Source: Embiotoca jacksoni (Eukaryota > Chordata > Actinopteri > Embiotocidae). Taken from it: a stretch of 64,000 nt of DNA. The notes below the pieces were generated by a model, which saw only the letters and a list, made by a program, of their open reading frames with translations, did not search any database and was not told the origin of the DNA. The stretch spans positions 2,939,754 through 3,003,753 of the forward strand of contig JAKOON010000009.1 of the NCBI GenBank assembly GCA_022577435.1, written 5' to 3'. Positions 12,975-25,043 of the stretch are shown here, in pieces (the first letter of the stretch is position 1; every line of letters begins with the position of its first letter). A program made the translations under genes and the position numbers.

Positions 12975-13995
12975 GCAAATATTTTACAATGACTTTAAAT
13001 TGAAATTATTAGCAAGCTTTTCAAACAGCACAGAAGTAAACAACAGTGGTCTTCGTTTTTTTTTCTTGCTGGTGACTGATGATTTAAACTTCAGATTTTC
13101 TCAGCCGCAGTTATCTAGCTAAAGAAATTCAACATTGACAACGCTGTAATTACCTTGCTGACTGGTTTAAAAATTTTTTATGAGTATGGCTACATACATG
13201 ATACCTAGTTGGTCCTTGTTTTGTAAGTAGAGCAAGAAAAAAAAAGTAAAATTCCCATCCCAAAACCCTGCTTCACTGCTTAGCTTATTCTATTTTTACT
13301 TTTTACTGATAATGTCACAAAAGAAAACATTGGACAAGAGGTATCTGTTATTTGGCAAAAGTTGCTAACATTAGACCAATCTCTGATAGCAACTAGGATT
13401 TACCCCACAATCTAATAAGGTAGTTAGTGACCCTTGGTTACTACCTGCTGTGGCTAAGCTCATTAGCTGGACATGCGAACAATTGCAGCTTAAATGTTAG
13501 AGCAGATAAACACACTGTTTAAACCACTTCGCATACTCTTGCGCCTTTAGTAAGGCTAAAAAAGTAAATCCCAGACTGCTTGTTCTCTGGTGAACATGTT
13601 ACATAAATATAGGATGGTCACAGTTGAGAGAGTTTTTGTGTGTTTGAGTGACAGGCCTCACACAGAAATCCCACTCAGCCTAGCACTAGCTGCTGCCTGT
13701 TTCTTATTACAGATGAGTATATTTCCTTATGCGAGTCATATGCTACACATTTGAAGATATGATCACCGATGCAGTTCATGAATGATATATTTTACAAGCG
13801 CCTGTGATGTGATATTGCCTATTTTCTGCGTGTGGTGTGACACGATGTGGAATGATATGATGTGATTCAATAGAGCATAAACAGTTTCATTTGAATTCTG
13901 TCTTTACATTGGTTGCAAGAAGAAAAAAAAAATCTGGTAAACATAAATCAACGTGGCTAAGCAAGAGAAAAATTCAAATGGGCTCCTTTCGCATG
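12975..13995. other. AT-rich unique sequence
   Basis: Lies between the two minus-strand coding-like stretches and would be an intron or decayed spacer if they belong together. The words GATGTGAT and GATATGAT recur at 13755-13865. No other feature is seen. Confidence 0.45.
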
Positions 13996-14520
13996 CTATC
14001 TGCGTTGTAATTTATTATAATGTACTTGATGTTTCTCAGCAGATAGGAGAAAATCATTCAACTTTATAATTTCAATCTGTATAAATAAATTCCTTACTGC
14101 ATGTGTTGACTTCCTATACGGGACTGCCCATGCTTTTATCTTGAATACGACCATTACAGTTTTGCAGGAAAGATGTTTTTTGGGACAAAAGAAAGTAGCA
14201 GTGAGGATCAAGGTGATCTGCCTCCTGACCATCAGATTCTTGCCCTCCATCTCAGAAATCACCGGCCCGGTCGTCCTTGCATATAGCTGGGAGAGCTCCT
14301 GTAGTGTGGCCTGGATTGGGGCAATCATGAAAACCTCACAGAGGAGCGTGGTTGCCACTTGGTTTGATGAGCATCGCGGCTGATTCTGACACCGTGATCA
14401 GTACGACAGCCCTCCTAAGTTTTCCGCAGGACCTTGATGACGACAGGCTGTTGCTCCCCCAGGAAGCAGGTGGACACAGTATGGACTTTGTCGCGTCTCC
14501 CTCCGTCACTCTCCGTCTTC
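13996..14520 (-). pseudogene. Frameshifted coding remnant, product unknown
   Basis: The longest frame (14358 down to 13996, 120 codons) has GC-rich third positions for its first 55 codons, with the phrase ATLQELSQLYARTTGPVISE, and then becomes AT-rich and unlike coding DNA. Just upstream, two further frames look coding-like before hitting stops: one with the phrase VHTVSTCFLGEQQPVVIKVL, ended by TAG near 14423, and one with LRRAVVLITVSESAAMLIKP, ended by TGA near 14342. Three adjacent frames, each coding-like and each broken, suggest an old frameshifted pseudogene or transposon gene. I recognise no family and do not reconstruct it. Confidence 0.3.
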
Positions 14521-15094
14521 GTCAGTGTCTCAAGCTATTCCGCTGCACCATCCGAGTTTTCTTAGACGCCAGATTTACTGTGTTCAATGTGCAAATTTCA
14601 CATTAGAGTGCATCGTTGAGCTCCCATAGGGCGGCACATTGTTCGCTCGAACTATTACGAAGCTCATTATCTGTTCACTTCATTCAAATCAATACTCACT
14701 TCTTGCTACAAAATCAGTTTGTCTCCTGTGTTATTTACAAGTAAGACTAGCATATAACAAGCTGCCAGTTCTACCTGTTATTCTACCTGCGTTTACCAGC
14801 TTTTTAGCACGTGTGTAGTAGATGCATTGTACTTTATCTGGCTCTGGTGATGAATCTGCTCCCTCTGTACGACAATACACGACTAAAAAAAAGAAAAAAG
14901 TTCCGTATAAAGCGGCATTATTTCATTAATTTGAAAAAAAGCTATTAACAACAGGTACAGCTATGATCTCACAAAATCTTTGATGCTGAACTTAACTGCC
15001 AATATCATGCGAGACACTCTAAGAGGGAGTAATACCGTCCCTTCAAAGCTGGGTAAACTCTATTTCACAAATCAAAGGAGGTAGAAACAAGCAG
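14521..15094. other. Unique sequence, nothing recognised
   Basis: AT-rich sequence with short A-runs near 14885 and 14935. Confidence 0.5.
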
Positions 15095-15116
15095 TGGGAG
15101 GGGGTGGGGGGTGGGG
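15095..15116 (+). other. G-quadruplex motif with one-base loops
   Basis: G3-A-G5-T-G6-T-G4: four G-runs separated by single bases, the loop length known to give the most stable parallel quadruplexes. Confidence 0.75.
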
Positions 15117-15439
15117 ATCACACGCTCGTTGGTATTTTTGTTTTTTTTGTAGCAACAGCTCGTTGTTTTGCATTGTGGGAGACTTGGTGGGTAGGCAGCT
15201 CGACAGCTATGAGTAAGTGTGAGCGTGTAAGAGAGAGAGGGAGTGCGAGATGTCGATGATGCAGTGTACATTTGAGGTGAAACTGCGGTGCAGTGGTAGC
15301 GAGCCTCGAGAGAAACTAAAGGGTACACTGCTTTGTCAGATGTGTGCATGACGCACACACACGCACACACACACACACAAATACACACAGAACGACGTGT
15401 ACACTTAACTCTGATGCTCTCAGAATAAAAGTTTGTCTG
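15117..15439. other. Unique sequence with short CA tract
   Basis: Contains a short interrupted (CA)n at about 15353-15390; otherwise unique. Minus-strand frames through the CA tract are artefacts. Confidence 0.5.
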
Positions 15440-15730
15440 TGCCAAGTGCGACTTTCATCTGAAATGCTGAGGTGTTTTTCTCAATTCACGTTAGGACAGC
15501 GATGATTATTTTGGGAACAAAAATTCACGCAGACCAAACATGCACTCGACAGAATATCCAGATAAGTGGTGATGTATGCTACGTTACAAGGAGGAAACGA
15601 CCCGTGACACGAGAAAGGCCCTCTAATCTAATTAATCGCATTGCTTCATAAAAAGCTGTTTTATATTCTGCTGGTATGATTGACACCGGACACGAAACCT
15701 TTTGACTCTCTCTAACCGGCGTTTTCTGTG
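15440..15730. promoter_or_regulatory. Conserved-element-like unique segment
   Basis: Complex sequence with the homeodomain-type word CTAATCTAATTAATCGCATT near 15622, no repeats and no coding frame. Candidate only. Confidence 0.25.
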
Positions 15731-16655
15731 GTGATGCATTTCAAAAGCAAAGTCTCAAATAAACTGACTCGATTTGTCTTTCCAGGAGTTGAATTAATTA
15801 AGTTTGATTATTTTTGTGTTTTGTCCAATTGTTTTAATCGTCATTTCCAAAGTCGGACACCTCTATACACTGCATGCATTTTTATAGAGATGGAATTGCA
15901 TTTTACATCTCTTCAGTCCTCTGATCTCCTTACTCTCCTTTATACTGGCATCTTTTTTTTTTTTACCTCGTGTTACCTTCCTTTTCTACCCCTTCACACT
16001 CATTTAAACCTTCTTCCCTCCCTCCTTCCTTCCTTTCCATCTCTTCCCATTTTAGCGTGTTTGCATGCGTCAACAGAATAGTTTATGTAACGACAGAAAT
16101 AACTGCCTAACAACAATTTTATTTGTGTGTCTGGGCTGCATTCATTTGAAAAGACATTTTGTCTCGTCTTCATCTCATTCTTCTCTCCCCATTCAACTTT
16201 CATTTAATTCTCTATCTGCATCTCGTCCTCCTGCTTGTTTTCCTTGGGAATGCACTTTCACGTCTCCCTCGTCTGTTTATGTTTCCTTTTCAACTGTCAG
16301 TCAAAAGGATCATTGTCTCAAAGATGATCAGCAAGTGCAGGAAAAAAAAAGCTTGGAAAAATATTTTCTTTCAGTAGCTGTGTGTGCAATCTGAAATGAA
16401 ACAGATTTGACTGGATAATTACTGACTATGGGGTGGAATAGAGCAGCACAGGCATCGGACAATTTTACAATATTTCCCCTTCAAAATAAATCTGCACTTG
16501 CATGATGAATATGTATATGTAAAACATCCTTTTTGGAGAAATTCAGGATTGAGATTAAACAATTCGCAGACATCATATATATATATATTTTTTTTAGGTT
16601 TGCATGATTCCTCTTTGACCTTTTTGACCCTTAGTAGCAGGATGTAGTTTGTTTA
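15731..16655. other. AT-rich and pyrimidine-rich sequence
   Basis: T-run at 15953-15964 and a CTTCC tract at 16005-16045. Open frames on + (15728-16081 and 16065-16394) are Ser/Leu/Phe-rich from composition. No gene. Confidence 0.5.
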
Positions 16656-16659
16656 GTGA

Positions 16660-16676
16660 GCTATAGAGGGCGCCTT
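16660..16676 (+). promoter_or_regulatory. CTCF-like motif
   Basis: GCTATAGAGGGCGCC matches the CTCF core CCASYAGRKGGCRS in the ATAGAGGGCGC part, with two mismatches at the 5' side. Motif direction is plus. Confidence 0.3.
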
Positions 16677-16736
16677 CTGGCTGCACAGTCAGACTAGCAT
16701 GACCTGGCATTCTGTAACCACACAATGTGCTGTAGC

Positions 16737-16737
<1 letters not shown>

Positions 16738-16819
<82 letters not shown>

Positions 16820-16825
16820 ACACAC

Positions 16826-16865
<40 letters not shown>
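16738..16865. repeat. (CT)n(CA)n(TA)n(CA)n compound microsatellite
   Basis: About 38 CT units (to 16815), then short CA, TATATATA near 16827, and about 14 CA units. Every long frame here is repeat-encoded. Confidence 0.95.
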
Positions 16866-16868
<3 letters not shown>

Positions 16869-17742
16869 CCAACCTGTCATGCCCTGTCCATAGCCAGACT
16901 CCGGCTCTCAGGAAAGAAGTGATGAGCGGTTGGGGGAGTGATGAAAATCTGGTAGGAGAGTGATGAGCACAGGGAGAGATTGGCTCGCTGGCAGATGATT
17001 TGAAGATCATTTTGCACCCCCGAAATAGCTCTCCACTTACGAAGGTTGTCTGAAGGCATTAATAAGTAATGAAGCACCAGGACTTTGTACATGCATGCAC
17101 GCCAGGGTGCGTGTGTGTTTTCAGAGACGTGAACTTAAGCCAATATATTGAAGGAGTTAATCTTCTAGATATGTGAACGGGATTTGGTTTGACGGCACTT
17201 ATGAAAATGTCCTCCGTCTAATTTGATTTTCCACTTTTCTGTTTTGTGTCTATGATGTGTTCAGTAGCTCCACATTTGGCATTCAGGTGAATGAACTCCA
17301 TGTCTATATCTAATCTGATTTTATACACGTGCCAGTGTGTGCATGTGTAAATGTCATGTTCTTGATATGAACAATATTCAGAACTGTCCTTGACTCCCAT
17401 TTTGAAAGATGTTTTCTTTTTGGATATATCTAGTCCAGAGCAAAGCGTAGGCACGATTTGGAAACAAAATGGTCCCCTACACCACCAAAAATCAAAGCGC
17501 AAGGTCAGAACCTGCCCTCACTGTCGATTTATGATTTCCAGGTCCTCTCAGCGTTTTCCCCAGGAACTATTTTAGTCGAGGTGGTGACCACTCGCACCCT
17601 GATGCATCTCTCGTTGTCATCAGTTTAATTAGTAGATATCATCCTGCACAACCACACTCATTAAACATGTGGCATTTGCTCAATAGCACCTCTGGTCTTT
17701 TATCCCGATGACAGGCGAACAGCTTGGTTCTCTGTGGTTGCT
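16866..17742. other. Unique sequence
   Basis: Nothing recognised. A 94-codon minus frame (17218-17502) lacks a domain or codon bias. Confidence 0.45.
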
Positions 17743-17841
17743 CTGTGTGTGTGACCGGATGAATGAGAGGCAAGAACTGTAAAGCACTTTGTAAACTGGG
17801 GAGGTAAATCCGCACTTTATAAGTGCAGTCCATTTACCATT
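17743..17841 (+). repeat. Teleost interspersed repeat fragment (LINE/SINE-type tail)
   Basis: GTGTGTGTGACCGGATGAAT, then ACTGTAAAGCACTTTGTAAA, then TGCAGTCCATTTACCATT: this order matches, from memory, the widespread fish repeat tail that ends ATATAAATGCAGTCCATTTA. Fragment only, no coding capacity. The family is not named with certainty. Confidence 0.55.
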
Positions 17842-18539
17842 TCCGTGAGTATAATACTTTTAGTGAGTATACAAATTCCTTACGATGTTAACGTGAGTGT
17901 AATAAGGTTGTCAAGCACGGAGGGAAATGCCTGGAAACGCTAATTCACTGTAACAGGCAACTTATCTGTAGTAAATGGTTTGTTTGCAGGAATGCTTTTA
18001 AGCACAGGAGTAAAATAAATCTCTACTTTTGTTTGTGATCAGCTGAGAAGTGCATAAAATGCCGATTTTTCACCTCCAAGTCAAAAATCGGACCGTGAAA
18101 CATTTCAGTCGCTGGTTTTACTTAAAACGTCTGAGGCTGTACAGAGAATAGAGCAGGAGGAAATCAAGCTGCTCTACTTTCTCAATATACTGATTTATTT
18201 CCTGTTATATATTGCTTGTGCGTTATCTGTGGTGGTATGGCCTAAAATAATGGCGACAACCTTGAGTTTACTGGATTAGTAAAAAACTATTCAGTTTTCT
18301 TTCTAGTTTGGTTTTCTTACTTTAATTTCTAAGTAAAAATGCTGTCATGCTGTTGGTATCACAGTTTAAAGTCACATTCTGCAATAGAATATTTATTTAT
18401 TTATTTTTATCACCCTCCCTCAGAGTGGCATTATCCTCCCAAGAAAAACAGCATTATTCATTTTGGCGAATGTTCAATAACATGACTTTTGTTTAAGTTC
18501 AAGTGACAAAGCTCTCCAGCAGCCCGAGGAATTATGATT
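17842..18539. other. AT-rich unique sequence with a short stem-loop
   Basis: CCGATTTTT at 18062-18070 and AAAAATCGG at 18083-18091 form a perfect 9-bp inverted repeat with a 12-nt spacer. (ATTT)n at about 18391-18407. Otherwise nothing. Confidence 0.5.
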
Positions 18540-19430
18540 TCAGTCTGTAGTGAATAAAGGAGGAAATGGGATGAAGTTGTTTTACAACAACAAAAAGTCA
18601 GACTTTGGCAGGGAGACTGCTGTCTGACATTTAACTTGTTTTCTTTTTGATGAAGGCCTCAGCCAAAGTATCAATTCAGAAATAACTTTCTTCATCATTT
18701 GAGAAGGCAGCTGTGACAGATATTGTTTTGCTGATTGGGGGTCAGTCAGATCAGAACATGTTTGTGTCTCTCAATTATACATAACAAACATTCTTATTTG
18801 ACTTGATGGATTTTTGCTGAAAAGATCAGTGTGACTGACTCAGCCAATGTTAAAAATCCCTCTGAGCCTATGTTACAGCGGCCATATGTAGTCTGGCGAG
18901 GACATTATATCCAACGACGTTCGTTCTCAAGACGAGGAAGAATAACGAAGTGTTTGGTTCCAACAAATCCCCAGCTGAGTGAGAGTGGAGCTCACACTGT
19001 TCCCTTTTTACATTAATTTGCAGCCAGAGCTCCAACAGTTTGTCGCTCTTTTGTGTGGTGGCCATTTTGTGTTTATTCCTAGTAAACACTCCGTTTAATT
19101 TTCCTGGGGACTCAGCATGGCACAAATTCATTGAAACTCCCTGTGCACAGCCATTTATTTTGGAAGGACAGAGAAAGCAGCCATATGAATAGATCGTAAA
19201 TCTGCCGTCCAACCTGACTGCAGAGCAGATAGCTGGTGCGCCACCAAAATGATGTAATCTCCAAACTGTCGTGTTCTTTTGTCCTCTGGTGCATAAAGAG
19301 ACTTCATCTAAATCTAACAGGCCTGGCGGCGTGGTGTATTTTGCAGACCTTTTTAGTTCTGATCGCTCAATAGGCCAGAGCACCTGGACGGCACTAATAG
19401 AGACAAGGCTGTAATTTGTCCTCTGAGTTA
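18540..19430. promoter_or_regulatory. Conserved-element-like segment
   Basis: About 900 bp of complex sequence without simple repeats, CpG-poor, with words such as GAGTTAATCAGCCC (near 19425) and CCATATGAATAGATCG (near 19181). A minus-strand open frame of 171 codons at 18868-19383 has no recognisable domain and no codon bias. One of the cleaner candidates for a conserved noncoding element. Confidence 0.3.
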
Positions 19431-19910
19431 ATCAGCCCTGAGCGGGAGAGAGGAGGATGAGAGTGTGAGGGAGGTGAGAGTCAGTCAGTAAAAAAAAAAG
19501 TATAGATTTAGTACGTGGGGAAGAGAAACAAACGAGAATCCCAGTTGTTTTCCAGGGAGAGGATTTTCTTTTACAGGTAAAAACCTTAGGAGAGAATAAA
19601 TCAAGTCATCATGCAGGGCTAGTAATAAGCCATTTTTCTTTTAATAAATGAACTCTGCACGCTACATAAATATCATCTTACTGACACAAGTGTCACTTCC
19701 ACTTTATCTCCCGCCAGTAAAAACACGCATAAGGAGGAGGTGTAACAGGGGAAAGTGTTACTGTTCACAGTATCTGCAGTAAAACGATGAAGAGATACTG
19801 GATCCATGTAGCTGCGTGCAGGTAATAAAAACGTGGGATGAGACGACATGATGCATGATTTCAGCCAGAAAATATCCCAGCCTAATAAAGTGTGTCAGCT
19901 GTGACATTTT
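19431..19910. other. Unique sequence with purine block
   Basis: Purine-rich at 19440-19500; nothing else seen. Confidence 0.45.
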
Positions 19911-19996
19911 ATTACAGTGTATTACAGTGTATTACAGTGTTTATTACAGTGTTGTCCCCCCCCCCCCCATGTTTAGCATCGGGGGGGAGGGGGGGG
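19911..19996. repeat. ATTACAGTGT decamer repeats plus C13/G15 hairpin
   Basis: Three tandem ATTACAGTGT decamers (19911-19940) and a fourth shifted by two bases (TTATTACAGTGT) run into C13 at 19956-19968. After a 12-nt spacer comes G7-A-G8 at 19981-19996. The C- and G-runs are complementary over 13 bp with one mismatch, giving a very GC-rich hairpin; each strand alone can instead form quadruplex or i-motif structures. Confidence 0.8.
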
Positions 19997-21059
19997 ATGA
20001 CAACAACATGCAACTTCTGCATCTTGATTTTTGACATCCCTGACCCTGGAGGTCTATCATCTGGACTGATCACTTTCACATCATGCAGCTTGTCAAAGTC
20101 ATTGAAACATGTAGTTGATCATGGCGAGTCATTGCAGGGCAGAATCATAATCATCAAGACTGAAAAAAAAAAAAAAAAAAAAAAAAGAAATCATGGTTCA
20201 ATCTGAGTCCTTAGAAGTTTCATTTTCTTAAAACGTTCCTAAACAAGCAGACTTTGATTATAAACTGGTTAAAAATGTGTCATTTCATCGTTCGCCATGA
20301 TAGCATCAAAACACACAATGATGATTCCCTGCCATGGTTCCCATTGTCTCTTTGATGTTCTCTTAATGCCTCAACAACGCCGTGAGTGTTCTCGTCCCCA
20401 GGCAGGCCGGCAGGAAGACGGGTAAGGCTGCCGAGCTCGGGTTATATATGTAAAGCGTTGACTGTGACCTGATATTTTGACTGAAATCTGCCGCAAATAC
20501 AGAACGGTAATCAAATGTAGGTGTTGGCCTAAGAAGTGAAAATCCAGCATTTTTTTTGTGTGTAAATAATTGATGAAAATCTGACCCAACGACGCTGTAA
20601 GACTAACTGCCTGAGTTGTAACAGGTTGCATTTAACAGGATTACACTAAATTAGTATCAATACTTCAGGAAAACTGGCTTTTAACAGAGTTTTATGTTGC
20701 TGCTTTAGGGCAAGCTGTGGTGATTATTATCTTGAAAAATAGAAAATAGAGAAACAAGGCCCATTATTATTTACCAAACCCTGAAGCCACATTGGTAGTG
20801 GTATTCAAATTCTACTTTGACCCAAACATTAGGAAGCTGGAGGATTTGTGGCAGCTTTGTTTAAGAAATGTCTGAAAGCTTTTTTGAAGAAATTCAGATC
20901 ATTCTGCTCAATGATTTATTAACTAATCAGTTTAGCTCCGAAACTTGTACAGCATGACAAATATGTAACGACAACACGAACAAAACAGACAGGTGTTTGA
21001 GCTTTCACTAAACATATCTGTGGAGTTGATAAAAGCGATGATGCGTGTGTCATTTTTGT
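19997..21059. other. Unique sequence with A24
   Basis: Uninterrupted A24 at 20163-20186. The rest is unique AT-rich sequence; nothing recognised. Confidence 0.5.
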
Positions 21060-21599
21060 TTTTGTTTTAATGCACCCTGAATCCGATCGGTCTCATTTTA
21101 TGACCAAAAACATGACATGCTGTGAATGCAGAACAACACACGAGCTGCGGAATAGACAAGAGAAGGAAAAATGTTCGGAGAGGCGGCAGTCTGAAAATAA
21201 ATACAGCCACAGGAGACTTGTAACGGACATTTTCAGGCCAAAACAAGGATGCCCACCGTGGTCTCATAATGTCAGATCTCAGATCACTGAAGATGAAATG
21301 ACAAGTGCAGCTGAAACAGACAGAGCGATGGGAGAGGGGAAGAACAGAGGAACGTAAAAGCAGGAAAATATCAGTGCCAAGAAGACACAGGGGAAGGGGG
21401 GGCACTGCTAAATTGCAGCAAGCTAACTCTTGTCTTGTCTTTTGTGAGCGACAATAAGTCAGACTAAACTTTAAATGACTTGGTCCTCTATTCTGTCGGT
21501 CCCCCGTCCCAGATCGATGGATTAGCAGGCTCAGGCGCAGTCAAAGCGGAAGAAGGAGAACGAGAGTCTGAGAGCCATTAAAATAAGATGCACTCTATT
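21060..21599. other. Unique sequence, possibly conserved
   Basis: A plus-strand 95-codon frame (21070-21357) is Lys/Glu/Arg-rich but resembles no family and the minus strand is equally open, so it is probably chance. Sequence at 21440-21560 is complex and motif-like. Confidence 0.3.
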
Positions 21600-21850
21600 T
21601 CACCCTCTTCACTGCTTGTCCTTGCCTCTCTTTTCATTTTGGATGACTGTTTCATTTCTTTTTCTTCATATACGTGTCATCGTCGTCTCTCTTCACCTCT
21701 TCAGGTACTTGCCTCTGTCTTTTATCTCCCCCTCTCAATTTCCCTCTTTCCATTTCTCCCTCCCCTTCTCCACAAATTCCACCTTCAGGTTTTTTTTTCT
21801 CGTGTGCGATTGGGCATTTTCTTTCACAACTGCACTTCATAAGTGTCACC
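21600..21850. repeat. Polypyrimidine tract
   Basis: CT-rich tract; overlapping plus frames of 84-102 codons come from composition. Confidence 0.55.
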
Positions 21851-21885
<35 letters not shown>

Positions 21886-21912
21886 CGTGTGTGCGTTTGT
21901 GCGTTTGTGTGT
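21851..21912. repeat. (GT)n(CG)n microsatellite, Z-DNA prone
   Basis: About 13 GT units, about five CG dinucleotides, then interrupted GT. Alternating purine-pyrimidine over the core. Confidence 0.9.
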
Positions 21913-22960
21913 GATTGCATGTAGCCCAGCTATGTGTGTCTAAAAGCCATCTCACAGTTGGCTATATTCAAAACAATATTCAGCACCAGAGCAATTTCAT
22001 CAGTTGCTCTGTGGTTCAGGGGTCAAAACTGATTCATACCCATTTTTTTTTTCTTCCATTTCTCCAGCCTCTTTCTCGTATGCTCTCACACATGCCGTAA
22101 TATATGCACAGACACATACAGTGCAGAGCGTATGCAACAGTAGTGCAAAGGCATTCATGTTTGCAGAGGCATCTACTGGGACCTGCTCAAGCTTTTACAA
22201 CTATCATGATTAGTCATCACCACCAAGAGAAGAATGGACTATACTGTTCATTTGTGTGGTACCCTGTATACACTAAAGGTTGCTGTTTGGTGTATTAGTA
22301 AAGGGAGCACATTAGCTTTTGTTTGACTTGCAGGATTTGTGTTTGCAGCGGTCTTCCGTGGGGGAAAAAACTCCAAACGTTTCTCTGATGATTCCATTAT
22401 TAGTTTGAAAGCGAGTGGAGTCTTGCAGGATGATAAATAATGTGTTGACGGCAAAGGTTTGGTTTTTATGAAAACAACTTAAGAGAAATGCTCGTTAAAC
22501 TGCATGACTAGAAAATACACTGTAGAAAAAAAAAAGTATAACGATCCAAAATGTGTGTACAAACTTTAAATATTTCACAATTTAGATTTGTTATGGGAAA
22601 TACAGAAAAGCGGTACCACCTCAGGCCTGTAAAACGAATTAAATTAAACATCTTCTGACTTGAAAATCAAATCTCTCTTTTGTTAAGAGACTCGCAGCTC
22701 ACAGACCGTTGAAACTTTTAATGAGGGCTCACAAGTACACAGTTTTTGATTCACAAGCCAGAGAGGTTAGACACCTCTTAATAGACTAAACGAGACCTGT
22801 GCTGGTCACTTCTTAGAGCTCAGTGCAGACTAAAAAAAAAAAAAAGTACTTGGACCTTGCCTACATGGCAGGAAAAGTGTAATGCCAATTTAATATGACA
22901 GTCTCTTCCCCAAGAAAATACTCTTTTACTGCCGTTTCGCTGGTAGAAATCTACATCATT
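21913..22960. other. Unique sequence
   Basis: Short A-runs at 22525 and 22832; no repeat family or gene. Confidence 0.45.
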
Positions 22961-23560
22961 GTCACTGTGGCATTTCAACAAAGTATTTCATCAGTGTCGT
23001 TCTTCTGGCTGCAGCCAAATGTCTCTCTCCAAAACATTCTAGTTCAAATCAATGCGAGCAATCTGGCCTGCTGAAATTTTGTATTGACCTTTTAACGAGA
23101 GATTCATCACATATCACTTTTCTCTGCCCAGAATCACCCGAGGGAGCGCGCTGCAATGCAGGCCGGCTCCGTCCAAACAGCTGATCATGCTTTATGCCAT
23201 GATTACAGCATATCTCGAAGTATGACTTTTGTAAATATAAATGTCACCCCGTTATTTTGCCACTCTGTAATTAAGAGCATGACGGTGAGACTTAGTTATG
23301 AATGCGATCTGCAGTTGAAATCAGGTTGAAATTACAATGCAATCTGAGAAATAGTCAAGTGTTAAATACAATTGTGTGATAAAACTACATCAATCCTTAG
23401 ACATAGTAATTCGTGTTTTTGCAATGCAAATTCGGGGCTGTTGAATTCAAGACAGAAATCATAGTAATTATGAAAGGAGGGAATCAGGTGTCAAGTCATC
23501 ATGAACGGATTAGATTCTGTTTTTTAAATGTCACCGTGTCACAAATTTAAGCTTCTTTGC
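22961..23560. promoter_or_regulatory. Conserved-element-like segment with octamer
   Basis: Six hundred bases of complex AT-leaning sequence with a perfect POU octamer ATGCAAAT at 23424-23431, CTGTAATTAAGAGC near 23265 and a CpG-containing patch at 23140-23170. No coding frame. Candidate enhancer; inference only. Confidence 0.3.
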
Positions 23561-23616
23561 AGCAACATCCATATTTGAAGCATTGTCTACTGTCTTAGAT
23601 GCAACTTTGTTTTACC

Positions 23617-23655
23617 AGAATCAGCTTTATTGGCGAAGCATGTGAACACATAAAA
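23617..23655 (+). repeat. Teleost repeat fragment (AATCAGCTTTATTGG type)
   Basis: AGAATCAGCTTTATTGGCGA followed by AGCATGTGAACACATAAA matches, from memory, a very common fish LINE-type 3' tail (AATCAGCTTTATTGGCCAAG). About 39 bp remain. Confidence 0.45.
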
Positions 23656-24956
23656 GATCTTCAAAGGCTTTATTACATATGTCTGAACAGACATGGATGT
23701 AAACTGGCACTCGGGTTGGCGGAGACGTACAACCACAAGGAGGTAATTCTTCTCCTTTTAGAGAAGGCGACAACATTTTTTGCTGCAATAATGTTAATGT
23801 AATGAATGTTCTTGCATTATTGCTTTTTCTGTAAATGTATAGATGACGGGAGGTCTTTTGGTGACAATAAACATTTAGTTTACAAGTCTCACCTGTGAGT
23901 GATTTCTATAGCACGTGTCACAAATGTGATCACAGTGCACTGCGGTAAAATTGCATTTGCGTCTGGCTTACTGGCTGAGTTCCCATCTCAGTGTGAGCCA
24001 GGCACAAATATTCTCTCTCACAGGTCGTCTGGGAGATCAGATCATATTCTTATCGCAGCGCACCTCATATTACAATGCGTTTTACCCTGATAAGATATCA
24101 AGGCAAGATCCAAATTCAGGGAAATAGCGTCTTTGTGTAAGTTACACTGAAATGTGCTGGGTGTTTTGAGAGTGATATTGAATCGGATATCAGTGTTTTC
24201 TCAAAAGTGGGGTAAAGGAATTTTCATACCCATGGTAAGAAAATAACAACAACAAAAAAATACAGGAAAGTGTGTGTGTGTGTGCGCCACTAAATGTACA
24301 AATATGAAGATAAATATGGACCAGGAAGTCCAGACTTTTGTCAAAGCCCTCATCCTTCACCAATGTTGTGGTCACATTGAAATGATTAAAGAGGCTGTTT
24401 TTTTTTTTTTTTATGCAACACTATTGTCTGGCTGAACATTACATGCGACATTGCACATGATTTTCAACTCCAGATTTCACAAGCGGCCTGTGTTGTTAGA
24501 CTTTGTTAGATGTCAAACAGAGCCATGTTTCCATATTTGTATTCTACACTAAAAAGTAGTTTCTCTTCTCACTTCCAAACCTCAGATAAAGAGATCCTTT
24601 CGGCACATTTTAGTTTTTCGTGGCTTTTCTGCCAAGTTGCTGTAACCGAGTGATTATAGACACATCCACACAGCCGACAAGCGCATGTATGTTATACAAG
24701 AAACACAAGTACATGTGCCGCCCATGTTTTTTCCTGACAGTACATGTATTTGCTTTTCCATATAGAGTCTGGGTCAGCACACAATATAGAGATATACGTT
24801 ATGTTGTTATCAGTGTCTTTACGTTCAGCTGGAGCATGAAGATAGTGTCGCTGTCAAAGTGGTTCACTGCAGAATACATACATTCTGCAACCTGGTCATG
24901 TTTATCTCCTCCTGTGTAGATACACGATGTAATCAAAGTTGCAGTCATGTTAAAGC
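23656..24956. other. Unique sequence
   Basis: Contains a short (GT)n near 24271 and a T-run at 24398-24411. 23990-24110 is complex and may be an element. Nothing firm. Confidence 0.4.
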
Positions 24957-25043
24957 TGTGTGTGTGTGTGCGTGTGTGTGTGTGCGTGTGTGTGTGTGTG
25001 TGTGTGTGCAGGAAGCAAATTAAATTTTTTTTTTTTTTTTTTT
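24957..25043. repeat. (TG)n microsatellite plus T19
   Basis: Interrupted TG tract 24957-25008, then a 19-T run at 25025-25043. Confidence 0.9.

Noticed and set aside
13104..13125. GTTATCTAGCT, shared with miR-9
   Set aside because: Eleven bases only; the remainder of the miRNA and the star arm are absent.
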